From VRUE01 sp963716245 (GTDB lineage Bacteria > Actinomycetota > Thermoleophilia > Solirubrobacterales > 70-9), in assembly GCA_963716245.1 (NCBI GenBank), contig OY970300.1:434001-498000 (forward strand): a stretch of DNA of 64,000 nt, given 5' to 3'. The notes beneath the pieces are model-generated. The model made no database searches. It was given only the letters and a program-made list of their open reading frames with translations, and was not told the origin of the DNA. The position numbers and the translations under genes are program-made. Shown in pieces: positions 40,986 through 49,423 of this stretch (positions are counted from its first letter, which is position 1; each line of letters begins with the position of its first letter).

Positions 40986-43000
40986 GCGCGAGCACCGCCG
41001 AGCGCCGGGCCGCCGAGCTGCGCCGCGAGCTCGAGCACCACAACCACCGCTACTACGTCCTCGACGACCCGGAGATCGGCGACGACCGCTACGACGCGCT
41101 GCTCGACGAGCTGCGCGCGCTGGAGGCCGACCACCCGGAGCTGCGCATGCCCGACTCGCCGACCCAGCGGGTCGGGGCGCCGCCGCTCGAGCGCTTCGAG
41201 CAGGTCGAGCACGCCGAGCCGATGCTCTCGCTCGGCAACGCGCGCAACGAGGAGGAGCTGCGCGCCTGGGAGAAGCGCATCCGCAACCACCTCAAGCGCC
41301 TCGACATCAGCGCCTCGGAGTTCAGCTACACGACCGAGCCGAAGATCGACGGCCTGGCGATCTCGCTGACCTACGAGGACGGGGTGCTGACCCGGGGCGC
41401 GACCCGCGGCGACGGCCGGATCGGCGAGGACGTCACGCGCAACCTGCGCACGATCGGCGCGATCCCGCTCAGCATCGAGGACGCGCCGCCCCTGGTCGAA
41501 GTCCGCGGCGAGGTCTACCTGCCGATCGCCGACTTCAAAGCGCTCAACGAGCGCCGCGCCGAAGCGGAGGAAAGCACCTTCGCCAACCCGCGCAACTCCG
41601 CCGCCGGGTCGCTGCGCCAGCTCGACCCCGCGATCACCGCCCAGCGCCCGCTCTCGATCTGGTGCTACGCGCTCGGCGCGGCGCCCGGGCTCGACCTCGC
41701 CTCGCACAGCGAGGAGGTCGAGTGGCTCGCCAAGCGTGGCTTCAAGGTCAACCCGGACACCGGCCACCACGAGGGGATCGAGTCGACGGTGAAGCGATGC
41801 CGCTGGTGGGAGGAGCGGCGCGAGGAGCTCGACTACGAGATCGACGGCGTCGTCGTCAAGGTCGACGAGCGGGCGCTGTGGCGCGAGCTCGGCGTCGTCG
41901 GCCGCGAGCCGCGCTGGGCGATCGCCTGGAAGTTCCCGCCGACGACGGCGACGACGACGCTGCGCAAGGTCGTCTGGAACGTCGGCCGCACCGGCCATCT
42001 GGTGCCGTTCGCGATGCTCGAGCCGGTCCACGTCGGCGGCGTCACCGTCTCCACCGCGACGCTGCACAACGAGGAGGACCTGGCGCGCAAGGACGTCCGC
42101 GTCGGCGACGAGGTCGTCGTGATGCGGGCCGGCGACGTGATCCCCCAGGTCGTCTCGCCGATGGTGCAGCGCCGCCCGAAGGGGACCCGCCGGGTCAAGC
42201 CGCCCACCAAGTGCCCGGCCTGCCGCACGCCGACGGTCAAGCCGGAGGACTCGGTCTTCACGATCTGCCCGAACCGCGCCGGCTGCCCCGGCCAGTCCTT
42301 CCAGCACGTCAAACACTTCGTCAGCAAGGGGGCGATGGACATCGACGGGCTGGGGGAGAAGCAGGCGATGCGCTTCCTCCAGGAAGGACTGATCGCCGAC
42401 GTCGCCGACGTCTACGACCTGGACGAGGAGCGCCTGTCCGGTCTGGAGGGCTTCGGCGAGGTCTCGGCCCGCAACCTCGTCGCCGCGATCGAGGCCTCCC
42501 GCTCGCGCCCCTTCAAGCGGGTCCTCTACGCGCTCGGCCTGCCGGGGGTGGGCTACGTGACGGCGGAGGCGCTGGCCGACCACTTCGGCTCGATCGACGA
42601 TCTGCATGCCGCCGACCCCGAGCGGATCGAGGAGGTCGAGGGCGTCGGGCCGATCATGGCCGTCCAGATCGCCGAGTCGCTGGCCGACGAGCGCACCTGG
42701 GCGCTGGTCGAGAAGCTGAAGGAGAAGGGCCTCCGGCTGGAGCAGGACCCCTCCGAGCGGCGTGCGGCCGGTGGCCCGCTCGACGGCAAGACGCTCGTCC
42801 TCACCGGAACGCTGCCCGAGCTGACCCGTGAGGAGGCCGCGGCGCTGATCAAGTCCGCCGGAGGCAAGGTGACCAACTCGGTCTCGAAGAAGACCGATTA
42901 CGTCGTCGCCGGCGAGAGCCCTGGCTCGAAGCTGGCCAAGGCCGAGGGGCTCGGCGTCGAGGTCATCGACGAGGCGGCCCTGCGCGCGCTCGTCGGCTAG
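40982..43000 (+). CDS. ligA: NAD-dependent DNA ligase LigA
   Basis: LigA seals nicks in replication and repair. It has 672 residues. The N-terminal Ia domain has HNHRYYVLDDPEIGDDRYDA. The adenylated lysine is in TEPKIDGLAISLTYEDG. Nucleotide-binding motifs and the OB fold follow (YEIDGVVVKVDE, PRWAIAWKFPP). A four-Cys zinc finger lies in KCPACRTP and TICPNRAGCPGQ. HhH repeats follow, and the C-terminal BRCT domain starts near GPLDGKTLVLTGTLPELTRE. GTG start in an overlap with surE. Confidence 0.98.
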   Translation: MSASTAERRAAELRRELEHHNHRYYVLDDPEIGDDRYDALLDELRALEADHPELRMPDSPTQRVGAPPLERFEQVEHAEPMLSLGNARNEEELRAWEKRIRNHLKRLDISASEFSYTTEPKIDGLAISLTYEDGVLTRGATRGDGRIGEDVTRNLRTIGAIPLSIEDAPPLVEVRGEVYLPIADFKALNERRAEAEESTFANPRNSAAGSLRQLDPAITAQRPLSIWCYALGAAPGLDLASHSEEVEWLAKRGFKVNPDTGHHEGIESTVKRCRWWEERREELDYEIDGVVVKVDERALWRELGVVGREPRWAIAWKFPPTTATTTLRKVVWNVGRTGHLVPFAMLEPVHVGGVTVSTATLHNEEDLARKDVRVGDEVVVMRAGDVIPQVVSPMVQRRPKGTRRVKPPTKCPACRTPTVKPEDSVFTICPNRAGCPGQSFQHVKHFVSKGAMDIDGLGEKQAMRFLQEGLIADVADVYDLDEERLSGLEGFGEVSARNLVAAIEASRSRPFKRVLYALGLPGVGYVTAEALADHFGSIDDLHAADPERIEEVEGVGPIMAVQIAESLADERTWALVEKLKEKGLRLEQDPSERRAAGGPLDGKTLVLTGTLPELTREEAAALIKSAGGKVTNSVSKKTDYVVAGESPGSKLAKAEGLGVEVIDEAALRALVG

Positions 43001-43094
43001 CCGCGAGCGAATCCCGCCTTCCGCGACGAAGAAATCTCATTCCCGGCACATTCCGCGCGCCACGCGCGCGCCGAGGCTCGTCAGGCTCGGGGGC

Positions 43095-43319
43095 ATGTCC
43101 CTCGCTCAGATCGGACCGTTGACGGCCGTGCTCGAAGATGCGGCGACCGCGGTCGCCGCCGGGGCCGTCATCGGCAGCTCCGCGGGTGGCATTGCGGGGC
43201 TGATCACGCGGTGGCCTCTCGAGGTGCTCGAGCGTCGCGCCATGGGCGATGGCTATAAGGGCGCCGCAATCGGTGCGTTGGTCGCGATGGTCGACACCTT
43301 CCTTGTCTATTTGCTATGA
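43095..43319 (+). CDS. Small membrane protein of unknown function
   Basis: The 74-residue product has a Gly/Ala-rich helix (AAGAVIGSSAGGIAGLI) and a C-terminal hydrophobic helix (GAAIGALVAMVDTFLVYLL). GGGGGC precedes the ATG. It is followed 14 bp later by another small membrane protein, and the two may be co-transcribed. I know no family for it. Confidence 0.6.
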   Translation: MSLAQIGPLTAVLEDAATAVAAGAVIGSSAGGIAGLITRWPLEVLERRAMGDGYKGAAIGALVAMVDTFLVYLL

Positions 43320-43333
43320 AATGAGTTGTCTGT

Positions 43334-43558
43334 ATGAAATGGTCTCTGCCCACACGTCGTGAAATTCGGCACGCCAACTATGGAATCGCCGTAGCCGCGA
43401 TCATCCTCGTGGTCGGTGTCCTCGTCTTCCAGGACGCCGGCGAAGGCGTCCTCAAGCTGGTCGGTCTCGTCGGCTTCGCATCGGCGTTTGTCGTCTCCCA
43501 TGCCCTCGATGCCGTCGCTGACCGTCGCGACCGGCGCTGTGGGCGCGAGCCTCAGTAA
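43334..43558 (+). CDS. Small membrane protein of unknown function
   Basis: The 74-residue product has a basic N terminus (MKWSLPTRREIRHANY), two hydrophobic helices (GIAVAAIILVVGVLVF and GLVGFASAFVVSHAL) and a charged end. It overlaps the 3' end of the convergent dacB-type gene by 7 bp. No family recognised. Confidence 0.55.
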   Translation: MKWSLPTRREIRHANYGIAVAAIILVVGVLVFQDAGEGVLKLVGLVGFASAFVVSHALDAVADRRDRRCGREPQ

Positions 43559-44790
43559 GACGCCACCAGCGCCGCGATTCGGTCCTGTTCGCGGTGGGCG
43601 AGGCTGAGGTCGTAGACGCTCGCCATCAGGATCGAGAAGATCATCACCTTGCCGCTGCGGTTGAAGCAGTAGCCGGAGAGGGCGCTGACGCCGGTCAGCG
43701 TGCCGGTCTTGGTGCGGCAGCGGGCCTCGGCCGGGGTGCCCAGGGTGCGGTCGTCGACCGTGCCCTCGCGGCCGGTCAGCGCCAGCCCCTGGATGAACTC
43801 GTCGGCGACCTCGTTGCCGTGCATCGAGTCGAGCAGGCGGACGACGTCCGAGGGCCGGGCACGGTTGGACCTGGTCAGCCCGGAGCCGTCGACCGCGTGC
43901 ACGTTGGTGCCGAGGCCGCGCACGAACCGCTCGATCACCGCCGCGCCGGCCGTCGTCGTCCCGGCCGAGCCGAGCTGCGCGCCGAGCAGCTTGATCAGCA
44001 TCTCGGCGTAGAAGTTGTTCGACGCCACGTTCGTCGTCTCGGCGAGCTGCTCGACGGTCGGCGAGCGCACGACGCCGATTAGCTGTGCGTCGGCCGGGGT
44101 GGCCCGCCGCGCGACGCCCGCCCGCAGCGCGATCCCAGCCGCGCGCAGCGAGCGGGCCAGCGCCGCGGCGGCAACCCTGGCCGGATCGGCGGCGAAGCCG
44201 CTGCCGCGCGAGTCGCGGTAGCCGGAGTTGAAGGCGAGCCCGGAGAGGGGGCCGATGTAGGCGCTGGTCCCGTAGCCCGAGTCGGCGACCCCGCGCAGCC
44301 GGTCGAAGATCGTGTCGTCCGCGTACAGCCTGCCGGTCACCCGCTCGATCCCGGCAGCGCGGACCTGCGCCCTGAGGGCGAAGAGGTTCGTCCCCAGCCC
44401 GCCGAGGAAACGCCCGTAGAAGGCGGGCGAGCCGAGCGCCGGGTCGCCCCCGCCGCGCAGGTAGAGGCTGCCGTGGAGGACGCCGTCGAGCCCGACCCAG
44501 CCGTCGGTGAGCAGCTTCGTCGGGATCCGGTACTCGGGCCCGAGCTCGGCCAGCGCGGTCGCGGTCGTGAACAGCTTCATGTTCGAGGCGAGCGGCCGCA
44601 GCCGGTTCGGCGCCCGCGTGCAGACGGTGGCACCGCCGTCCTCGATCACGACCAGGCCGCTCGCCAACCCGCCCCCGCGCACGAGTCGCTCCCGCATCTG
44701 CTCGCATTTCGGGCTGGCCGCGCCGGCACCGCCGGCCGCGACGCCGGCCAGGACGAACGCGATCGCGAGCAGCGTCCAGAGTCGCCTCAT
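43552..44790 (-). CDS. dacB: D-alanyl-D-alanine carboxypeptidase/endopeptidase, PBP4 type
   Basis: This exported enzyme trims or cleaves peptidoglycan cross-links. From ATG 44790 it has 412 residues with a signal peptide (LLAIAFVLAGVAAGGAGAA). The three penicillin-binding motifs are SNMK in LRPLASNMKLFTTATALAEL (Ser nucleophile), SNN in VASNNFYAEMLIK, and KTG in CRTKTGTLTGVSALSGY. A GTG 15 bases upstream is an alternative start. It is divergent from the patatin gene. Confidence 0.94.
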   Translation of the reverse strand: MRRLWTLLAIAFVLAGVAAGGAGAASPKCEQMRERLVRGGGLASGLVVIEDGGATVCTRAPNRLRPLASNMKLFTTATALAELGPEYRIPTKLLTDGWVGLDGVLHGSLYLRGGGDPALGSPAFYGRFLGGLGTNLFALRAQVRAAGIERVTGRLYADDTIFDRLRGVADSGYGTSAYIGPLSGLAFNSGYRDSRGSGFAADPARVAAAALARSLRAAGIALRAGVARRATPADAQLIGVVRSPTVEQLAETTNVASNNFYAEMLIKLLGAQLGSAGTTTAGAAVIERFVRGLGTNVHAVDGSGLTRSNRARPSDVVRLLDSMHGNEVADEFIQGLALTGREGTVDDRTLGTPAEARCRTKTGTLTGVSALSGYCFNRSGKVMIFSILMASVYDLSLAHREQDRIAALVASY

Positions 44791-44856
44791 CGGGTACAGG
44801 AACACGGAGATCGCCCAAGGTAGCGGCGATCCCGGCGGGGCACCCGATCGGCCTGG

Positions 44857-44862
44857 GATAAT
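44857..44862 (+). promoter_or_regulatory. Probable -10 element of the patatin gene
   Basis: GATAAT lies two bases before the first ATG (44865) and eight before the second (44871). A start of transcription about seven bases downstream would make ATG 44871 leaderless. Confidence 0.4.
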
Positions 44863-44864
44863 GC

Positions 44865-46124
44865 ATGTTTATGGGCAAGGTCGTCGACATCGAGGCGAAA
44901 TCGCGCCGCAAACGCGGCAAAGGTCGCAAACGCCCCTCGAAGACCGCCCTGGTGCTCGGCGGCGGCGGCTTCACCGGCGGCGTCTACGAGATCGGCGCGC
45001 TGCGCGCGCTCGACCTGCTCGCCGTCAACAGCACCGTCAACAACTTCGACATCTACGTCGGCACCAGCGCCGGCTCGTTCGTCGCGACGATGCTCGCCAA
45101 CGGGGTCACGCCCGAGGAAATGATGCAGGTGATCAACGACCGGGTGCCGTCGGACCTCGAAGACCTCGACCTCGACACGGTCCTGCGGCCCAACTACCTC
45201 GGCTTCCTGCAGAAGGCCGCGCTGCTGCCGCTGCGCTCGGCCGAGCTGCTGCTGCGGCTTGCACGGATGGGCGAGTTCTCGGCGATGGACATCGGCGTCG
45301 GTCTCGCCGAGAACCTGCCGACCGGCTTCTACTCGGGCGACGGCGTCGCCGACTACATCGAAGGCATGCTGACCGAAACGGGGCGCACCAACGACTTCCG
45401 CCGGCTCGAGCGAGAGCTGTACCTGACCGCCACCGACCTCGACACCTGCGAACGGCTCGTCTTCGGCGAGCCGGGCTGGGACGACGTGCCGATCTCCAAG
45501 GCCGTCCAGTGCTCGACCACGCTGCCGATCGTCTACAAGCCGGTGGATCTGAAAGGACGCCAGCTGGTCGACGGCGGGATCCGCTCGACCACGAACGTCG
45601 ACATCGCGGTCGAGAAGGGCGCCAAGTTCATCATCGTCGTCAACCCGCTCGTCCCCTACGTCAACGACTTCGAGAAGACGATCCCGACCGTGTTCGGCAA
45701 CCGCGTCCGCCGCGTCGCGGACATGGGAATGCCGGCGATCGCCAACCAGGTCTTCCGGTTGATCGCCCACGCCCGTCTGCATCAGGCGGTCGAGCAGTGG
45801 CAGGAGAAATACCCCGGCGTCGACATCATCCTGATCGAGCCCGAGCCGACCGACGAGCTGATGTTCGGCACGCCGATCATGGACTACTCGCGACGGCTGC
45901 AGATCGGCCGGCACGGCTTCGAGTCGGTCACGGCCACGCTCGCCAAGGACTACGACCGCTACAAGGAGACCGCCGAGCGCCACGGCCTCGAGATCTCCGC
46001 CCGCCGCGTCCGCCGCGCGGTAGAGCGGGCGGCGGAGGAGGAGTCGGGCCATAACTCGACCTGGCGCCGCGTCCTGGAGCAGACCACCTCGGCCCTGCTC
46101 CGCCAAAGCGGCGAAGCGTCCTAG
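44865..46124 (+). CDS. Patatin-like phospholipase family protein
   Basis: The 419-residue protein has the patatin signature: an oxyanion loop GGGGFTGGVYEIGALRAL, nucleophile elbow GTSAGS (G-x-S-x-G), and the catalytic Asp in VDGGIRSTTNVDIAV. It is likely a serine acyl hydrolase acting on membrane or storage lipids. The N terminus is strongly basic (KSRRKRGKGRKRPSK), perhaps for membrane association. The true start may be ATG 44871. It is convergent with the acyl-CoA synthetase, which could use released fatty acids. Confidence 0.93.
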   Translation: MFMGKVVDIEAKSRRKRGKGRKRPSKTALVLGGGGFTGGVYEIGALRALDLLAVNSTVNNFDIYVGTSAGSFVATMLANGVTPEEMMQVINDRVPSDLEDLDLDTVLRPNYLGFLQKAALLPLRSAELLLRLARMGEFSAMDIGVGLAENLPTGFYSGDGVADYIEGMLTETGRTNDFRRLERELYLTATDLDTCERLVFGEPGWDDVPISKAVQCSTTLPIVYKPVDLKGRQLVDGGIRSTTNVDIAVEKGAKFIIVVNPLVPYVNDFEKTIPTVFGNRVRRVADMGMPAIANQVFRLIAHARLHQAVEQWQEKYPGVDIILIEPEPTDELMFGTPIMDYSRRLQIGRHGFESVTATLAKDYDRYKETAERHGLEISARRVRRAVERAAEEESGHNSTWRRVLEQTTSALLRQSGEAS

Positions 46125-46139
46125 CGCTCGCCGCGGGGT

Positions 46140-47924
46140 TCAGCCCGCGTAGAGCTTCTCGATCTGCGGCTCGTGCCGTTCGGCGACGACGTTCCGCTTG
46201 ACCTTCATCGTCGGCGTCAGCTCGCCGTTCTCCTGCGAGAGGTCGTGGGGAAGGATCGCGAGCTTCTTGACCTGCTCGACCCGGGCGAACCTCTCGTTGA
46301 CCTTCGCCAGGTGGGCGTCGATCGCCTCGCGCACCTGCGGGTCGGCGGCCAGCCGCTCGGGGTCCTCGGGCAGCCCGTGCTCCTTCGCGTAGGCGACCGC
46401 CTCTTCGGGGTCGAGCGTGACGAGGCCGACCAGGTAGGGCCGCCGGTCGCCGACGACGACGCACTGCGAGACGAGCGGGTGCTGCTTGATCTCGTTCTCC
46501 AGGTTCGCCGGGGTGATGTTCTTGCCCCCTGCGGTGATGATGATGTCCTTCTTGCGGCCGGTGATCTTGATGAAGCCGTCGGAGTCGATCTCGCCGAGGT
46601 CGCCGGTGTGCAGCCAGCCGTCGACGATCGTCTCGCGGGTCGCCTCCTCGTTCTTGTAATAGCCCTGGAAGACGTTCGGTCCCTTGACGAGGATCTCGCC
46701 GTCGTCGGCGATCTTCACCTCGCAGCCGGGGAACGGCTTGCCGATCGTGCCGATCTTGAAGTCGTCGGGGGTGGAGATCGTCGCCGCGGTCGAGGTCTCG
46801 GTCATCCCCCACCCCTCCAGCACCAGCACGCCGGCGGCGTCGAAGAAGCGCAGGATGTCGGGGTTGATCGGCGCCGCGCCGGACACGGCGAGCCGCAGGT
46901 TGCCGCCGAACAGGCCGCGGATTTTCGAGAGGACTTTCTTGTCGGCGAACTCGTACTGCTTGCGCAGCAGGAAGCCGGGCTGCTTGCCTGCCCTTTCGGT
47001 CTCGCGCATCTTCTGCCCGACCTTGATCGCCCAGTCGAAGATCGCCTTTTTGAGGCCGCCCTCTTTCTCCATCGCGCTGGTCGCGGTCGTGTAGATCTTC
47101 TCGAAGATCCGCGGCACCGAGGGGAAGTAGGTCGGTTTCAGCTCGGCCATGTTCGGCATGATCTTCAGCGGATCGCGCTCCCAGTAGGCGAGCGTCGCGC
47201 CGAGGTCGAAGCTGCCGAGCTGGATCAAGAGGGCGAAGGAGTGGGCGAGCGGCAGGTAGAGGTAGCTGACGTCTTCGGGCTCGATCACGCTGGTCTGGTT
47301 GACCATGTCGAGCATCGCCCGGTAGTTGCCGTGGCTGATCACGCAGCCCTTCGGCGGCCCGGTCGTCCCCGACGTGTAGATGAAGGTGCAGACGTCGTCC
47401 TTGGTCACCGAGGACCAGCGCTGCTCCCACTCGGCGGCGTCGCGGCCGGCGCCGCGGGCGACGAGGTCGTCGAATGAGATCGCGTCGTCGCTCGAGCCGG
47501 TCATCCGCACGACCTGCTCGAGCAGCGGCAGCCGGTCGCGGACCTTGCGGATCTTCTCGATCTGCTCCTCGTCCTCGACGACGACGACCTTGGCGTCGGA
47601 GTTCTCCAGCACGTACTGGCACTCCTCGGGCGAGTTGGTCTGGTAGATCGGCACGACCACCGCGCCCACCGAGAGGGCGGCGAAGTCGAAGTAGGTCCAC
47701 TCGGGCCGCGTGTTGCCGAGGATCGAGACCTTGTCGCCCTTCTGCACCCCGAGGTCGATCAGTCCGAGCGCGAGCGAGCGGACGGTGTCGCGGACCTCCT
47801 CGAAGCTGCGCGTGATCCAGGCGTCGCCTTCCTTGAAGCGGATCGCCGGGGCGCCGCCGTAGAGCTCCGCGGCGCGCGGCAGCAGGTCCGCCAGCGTGGC
47901 CGATTTGGTTCCCCGCTCCTCCAC
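46140..47924 (-). CDS. fadD: Long-chain fatty-acid-CoA ligase (AMP-forming)
   Basis: The 594-residue protein has the ANL-family motifs: TFIYTSGTTGPPKGCVISHG (AMP-binding P loop), EGWGMTETSTAATIS, and GWLHTGDLGEIDSDGFIKIT with GRKKDIIITAGGKNITP. Length and the central segments match fatty-acid or very-long-chain acyl-CoA synthetases (FadD15-like). The frame is open up to 48218, but the homology starts after GTG 47924. A TAGACT -10 element lies seven bases before that GTG, so it is probably leaderless. Confidence 0.93.
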   Translation of the reverse strand: MEERGTKSATLADLLPRAAELYGGAPAIRFKEGDAWITRSFEEVRDTVRSLALGLIDLGVQKGDKVSILGNTRPEWTYFDFAALSVGAVVVPIYQTNSPEECQYVLENSDAKVVVVEDEEQIEKIRKVRDRLPLLEQVVRMTGSSDDAISFDDLVARGAGRDAAEWEQRWSSVTKDDVCTFIYTSGTTGPPKGCVISHGNYRAMLDMVNQTSVIEPEDVSYLYLPLAHSFALLIQLGSFDLGATLAYWERDPLKIMPNMAELKPTYFPSVPRIFEKIYTTATSAMEKEGGLKKAIFDWAIKVGQKMRETERAGKQPGFLLRKQYEFADKKVLSKIRGLFGGNLRLAVSGAAPINPDILRFFDAAGVLVLEGWGMTETSTAATISTPDDFKIGTIGKPFPGCEVKIADDGEILVKGPNVFQGYYKNEEATRETIVDGWLHTGDLGEIDSDGFIKITGRKKDIIITAGGKNITPANLENEIKQHPLVSQCVVVGDRRPYLVGLVTLDPEEAVAYAKEHGLPEDPERLAADPQVREAIDAHLAKVNERFARVEQVKKLAILPHDLSQENGELTPTMKVKRNVVAERHEPQIEKLYAG

Positions 47925-47931
47925 GCGGGGG

Positions 47932-47937
47932 AGTCTA
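47932..47937 (-). promoter_or_regulatory. Probable -10 element of the acyl-CoA ligase gene
   Basis: TAGACT on the minus strand is separated by seven bases from GTG 47924, which would start a leaderless transcript. No ribosome binding site is present before that GTG. Confidence 0.45.
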
Positions 47938-47968
47938 GTTAAACGGCGCTGCGACTCGTGGGCGGGGC

Positions 47969-48154
47969 CTAGGCCGCCCTGGCGCCCTGTTGGTTGCCCC
48001 GTCCGGAGAGCTGCCGCAGCGAGGTCCGGAAGAGGGACTTGTCGATCCGCCCGTGGAAGATCGGCACGCCCATCTCCATGCATTTGCCGATCACCTCCTG
48101 CCGCTTCATGTGCATCTCGTCGGCGAGCTCGGACGGAGTGAGGTGATTGGCCAC
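47969..48154 (-). CDS. Small putative helix-turn-helix protein
   Basis: The 61-residue product starts at GTG 48154 with GGGAGG upstream. MANHLTPSELADEMHMKRQE and VIGKCMEMGVPIFHGRIDKS look like an excisionase-like or IF2-N-like small helical domain. It could bind DNA or RNA. It lies upstream of the acyl-CoA ligase on the same strand, 44 bp away. No experimental family known to me. Confidence 0.6.
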   Translation of the reverse strand: MANHLTPSELADEMHMKRQEVIGKCMEMGVPIFHGRIDKSLFRTSLRQLSGRGNQQGARAA

Positions 48155-48228
48155 GGCGGACCTCCCAGGTAGTTGAAATCGGGTATCCGAGTTTTACCCC
48201 CAGGGCTGGACGTGTCAACCGCTCAGCG

Positions 48229-48282
48229 GGGGCGTTCCTGGGGTTATGCCGCTATATAGGGGGTCAAGCTCAGGAACGTCCC
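48229..48282. repeat. GCTATA-loop hairpin upstream of a DsbA-like gene (hairpin C)
   Basis: GGGGCGTTCCTG (48229-48240) pairs with CAGGAACGTCCC (48271-48282), with one G-T pair. Partial pairing continues inward to TT/AA. The 20-nt loop ATGCCGCTATATAGGGGGTC has the GCTATA centre of hairpins A and B. It lies between divergent genes. Confidence 0.65.
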
Positions 48283-48293
48283 GGGCGGGCCGC

Positions 48294-48299
48294 GATAAT
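48294..48299 (+). promoter_or_regulatory. Probable -10 element of the DsbA-like gene
   Basis: GATAAT ends eight bases before the GTG at 48308, which suggests a leaderless transcript. Confidence 0.4.
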
Positions 48300-48307
48300 G
48301 CGCGGCC

Positions 48308-49033
48308 GTGTCCGAGCTCGCCGCCACTCCGATCCCCCGCCGCGGGCGCCTCTGGATCGTCCTCGCCCTGGGGCTCACGCTCTTCGCGCTCGGCTATTCC
48401 CTGGTTGAGCTCTCGACCAGGGAGGCAGGTCGCGAATTCGTCCGGGTCGAGGGAATCGCCGCCGCGCAGCGCACCTTCGCCGGCGTCCCGCAGGAAGGCG
48501 ACCGGCTCGGCTCGGCCGATGCGCCGGTCTCGGTCCAGCTCTTCAACGACCTCCAGTGCGGCACCTGCGCCGACGCCTTTCTCGACACCGTGCCGTCGCT
48601 GGCCGAGCGCTACGCCCGACCCGGCGACGTCCAGCTGCTGATCCGCCACTACTCCTTCGCCCGCAACCCACTCCAGGTCGGCTTCTTCGCGGCCGAGGCG
48701 GCGGCCGAGCAGAACTACGGCTGGCAGTACACCTATCTCTTCTTCCGCAACCAGGCCGAGGGAGAGCGGTTCGGCGTCGGCGACGAGTTCCTCGAAGCGC
48801 TTGCCGCCTCGGTCGGCGAACTCGACACCGGCGAGTGGCGCGCATATCTCGATCGCGAGAGCGGCGAGGACGGCGAGATTACGGCGCGGCTCGAGGGAGA
48901 CGAGGAGCTGGCCCGGGGCCTCGGCATCCGGGCCGAGCCGGCGGCGATCGTCAACGGCCCCGGCGGCACGCGCACGCTCCAGGACTCGCCGAGCCTCGTC
49001 CAGCTCGAACGCGCGATCGAAGCGGTCCGCTGA
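48308..49033 (+). CDS. Membrane-anchored DsbA-like thioredoxin-fold protein
   Basis: The 241-residue protein has one N-terminal membrane anchor (RLWIVLALGLTLFALGYSL). The thioredoxin fold follows, with DAPVSVQLFNDLQCGTCADA; CGTC is the redox-active CxxC. Late cis-Pro region: GIRAEPAAIVNGPGG. It probably acts outside the membrane in disulfide exchange. It is monocistronic, with hairpin C upstream and hairpin D downstream. Confidence 0.85.
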   Translation: MSELAATPIPRRGRLWIVLALGLTLFALGYSLVELSTREAGREFVRVEGIAAAQRTFAGVPQEGDRLGSADAPVSVQLFNDLQCGTCADAFLDTVPSLAERYARPGDVQLLIRHYSFARNPLQVGFFAAEAAAEQNYGWQYTYLFFRNQAEGERFGVGDEFLEALAASVGELDTGEWRAYLDRESGEDGEITARLEGDEELARGLGIRAEPAAIVNGPGGTRTLQDSPSLVQLERAIEAVR

Positions 49034-49035
49034 TC

Positions 49036-49078
49036 CCCGGGCGCGTTTGTTGCGCATAGCGTAAGAAACGCGCCCGGG
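49036..49078. terminator. Hairpin between convergent genes (hairpin D, possible bidirectional terminator)
   Basis: CCCGGGCGCGTTT (49036-49048) and AAACGCGCCCGGG (49066-49078) are perfect 13-bp arms. The 17-nt loop reads CTTACGCTATGCGCAAC on the minus strand. It may be a shorter member of the GCTATA family, or just a terminator between two convergent genes. Confidence 0.5.
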
Positions 49079-49099
49079 CCGGCTGTCAGGGCCCGGGTA

Positions 49100-49303
49100 T
49101 CACCGGTCGGGGCGTGGGAGCGAGTCGCCGAGGATCAGGCGGGCGCGGTAGTAAAGCGCCTCGTCGACCGCGGGACGGGCGGCATCGCGGCGGTCGGCGC
49201 GGCTCGCCCGGTTCGCGCCGGTCCCGGCCGGCGCCTCGTCCCGGATCAGTCCCGCGATCCTCCCCCGCGAGGTGAACGTGGTGGTGGAGGGGGTATCGGA
49301 CAT
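49100..49303 (-). CDS. Small protein of unknown function downstream of cysA
   Basis: The 67-residue product starts at ATG 49303 with a strong AAAGGAGA seven bases upstream. The sequence (SDTPSTTTFTSRGRIAGLIR, then RRDAARPAVDEALYYRARLI) is polar and without signal or membrane helix. It lies downstream of the cysA terminator and probably has its own promoter in the AT-rich stretch at 49320-49360. Function unknown. Confidence 0.65.
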   Translation of the reverse strand: MSDTPSTTTFTSRGRIAGLIRDEAPAGTGANRASRADRRDAARPAVDEALYYRARLILGDSLPRPDR

Positions 49304-49351
49304 CGTTCTTCTCCTTTCTACATTTTGTTGAGTATCTAACTCAAGAATATC

Positions 49352-49422
49352 TTGAAATAAAAAGAGGCGGCAGATGGGGCGGGGCGCCACCCGGCAAAAA
49401 GCGCGCCCCGCCCCGTCGCCTC
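49352..49422 (-). terminator. Terminator of the sulfate transporter operon
   Basis: Just after the cysA stop (minus strand), GAGGCGACGGGGCGGGGCGC pairs with a matching arm ending at 49364, around TTTTTGCCGGGTG. A T tract (TTTTTATTT) follows. This is a classical intrinsic terminator. Confidence 0.8.
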
Positions 49423-49423
49423 T

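Noticed and set aside
46140..48218. A longer acyl-CoA ligase frame starting at 48218
   Set aside because: The first 98 codons have no ligase character and overlap a better small gene (47969-48154); a -10 element fits GTG 47924.
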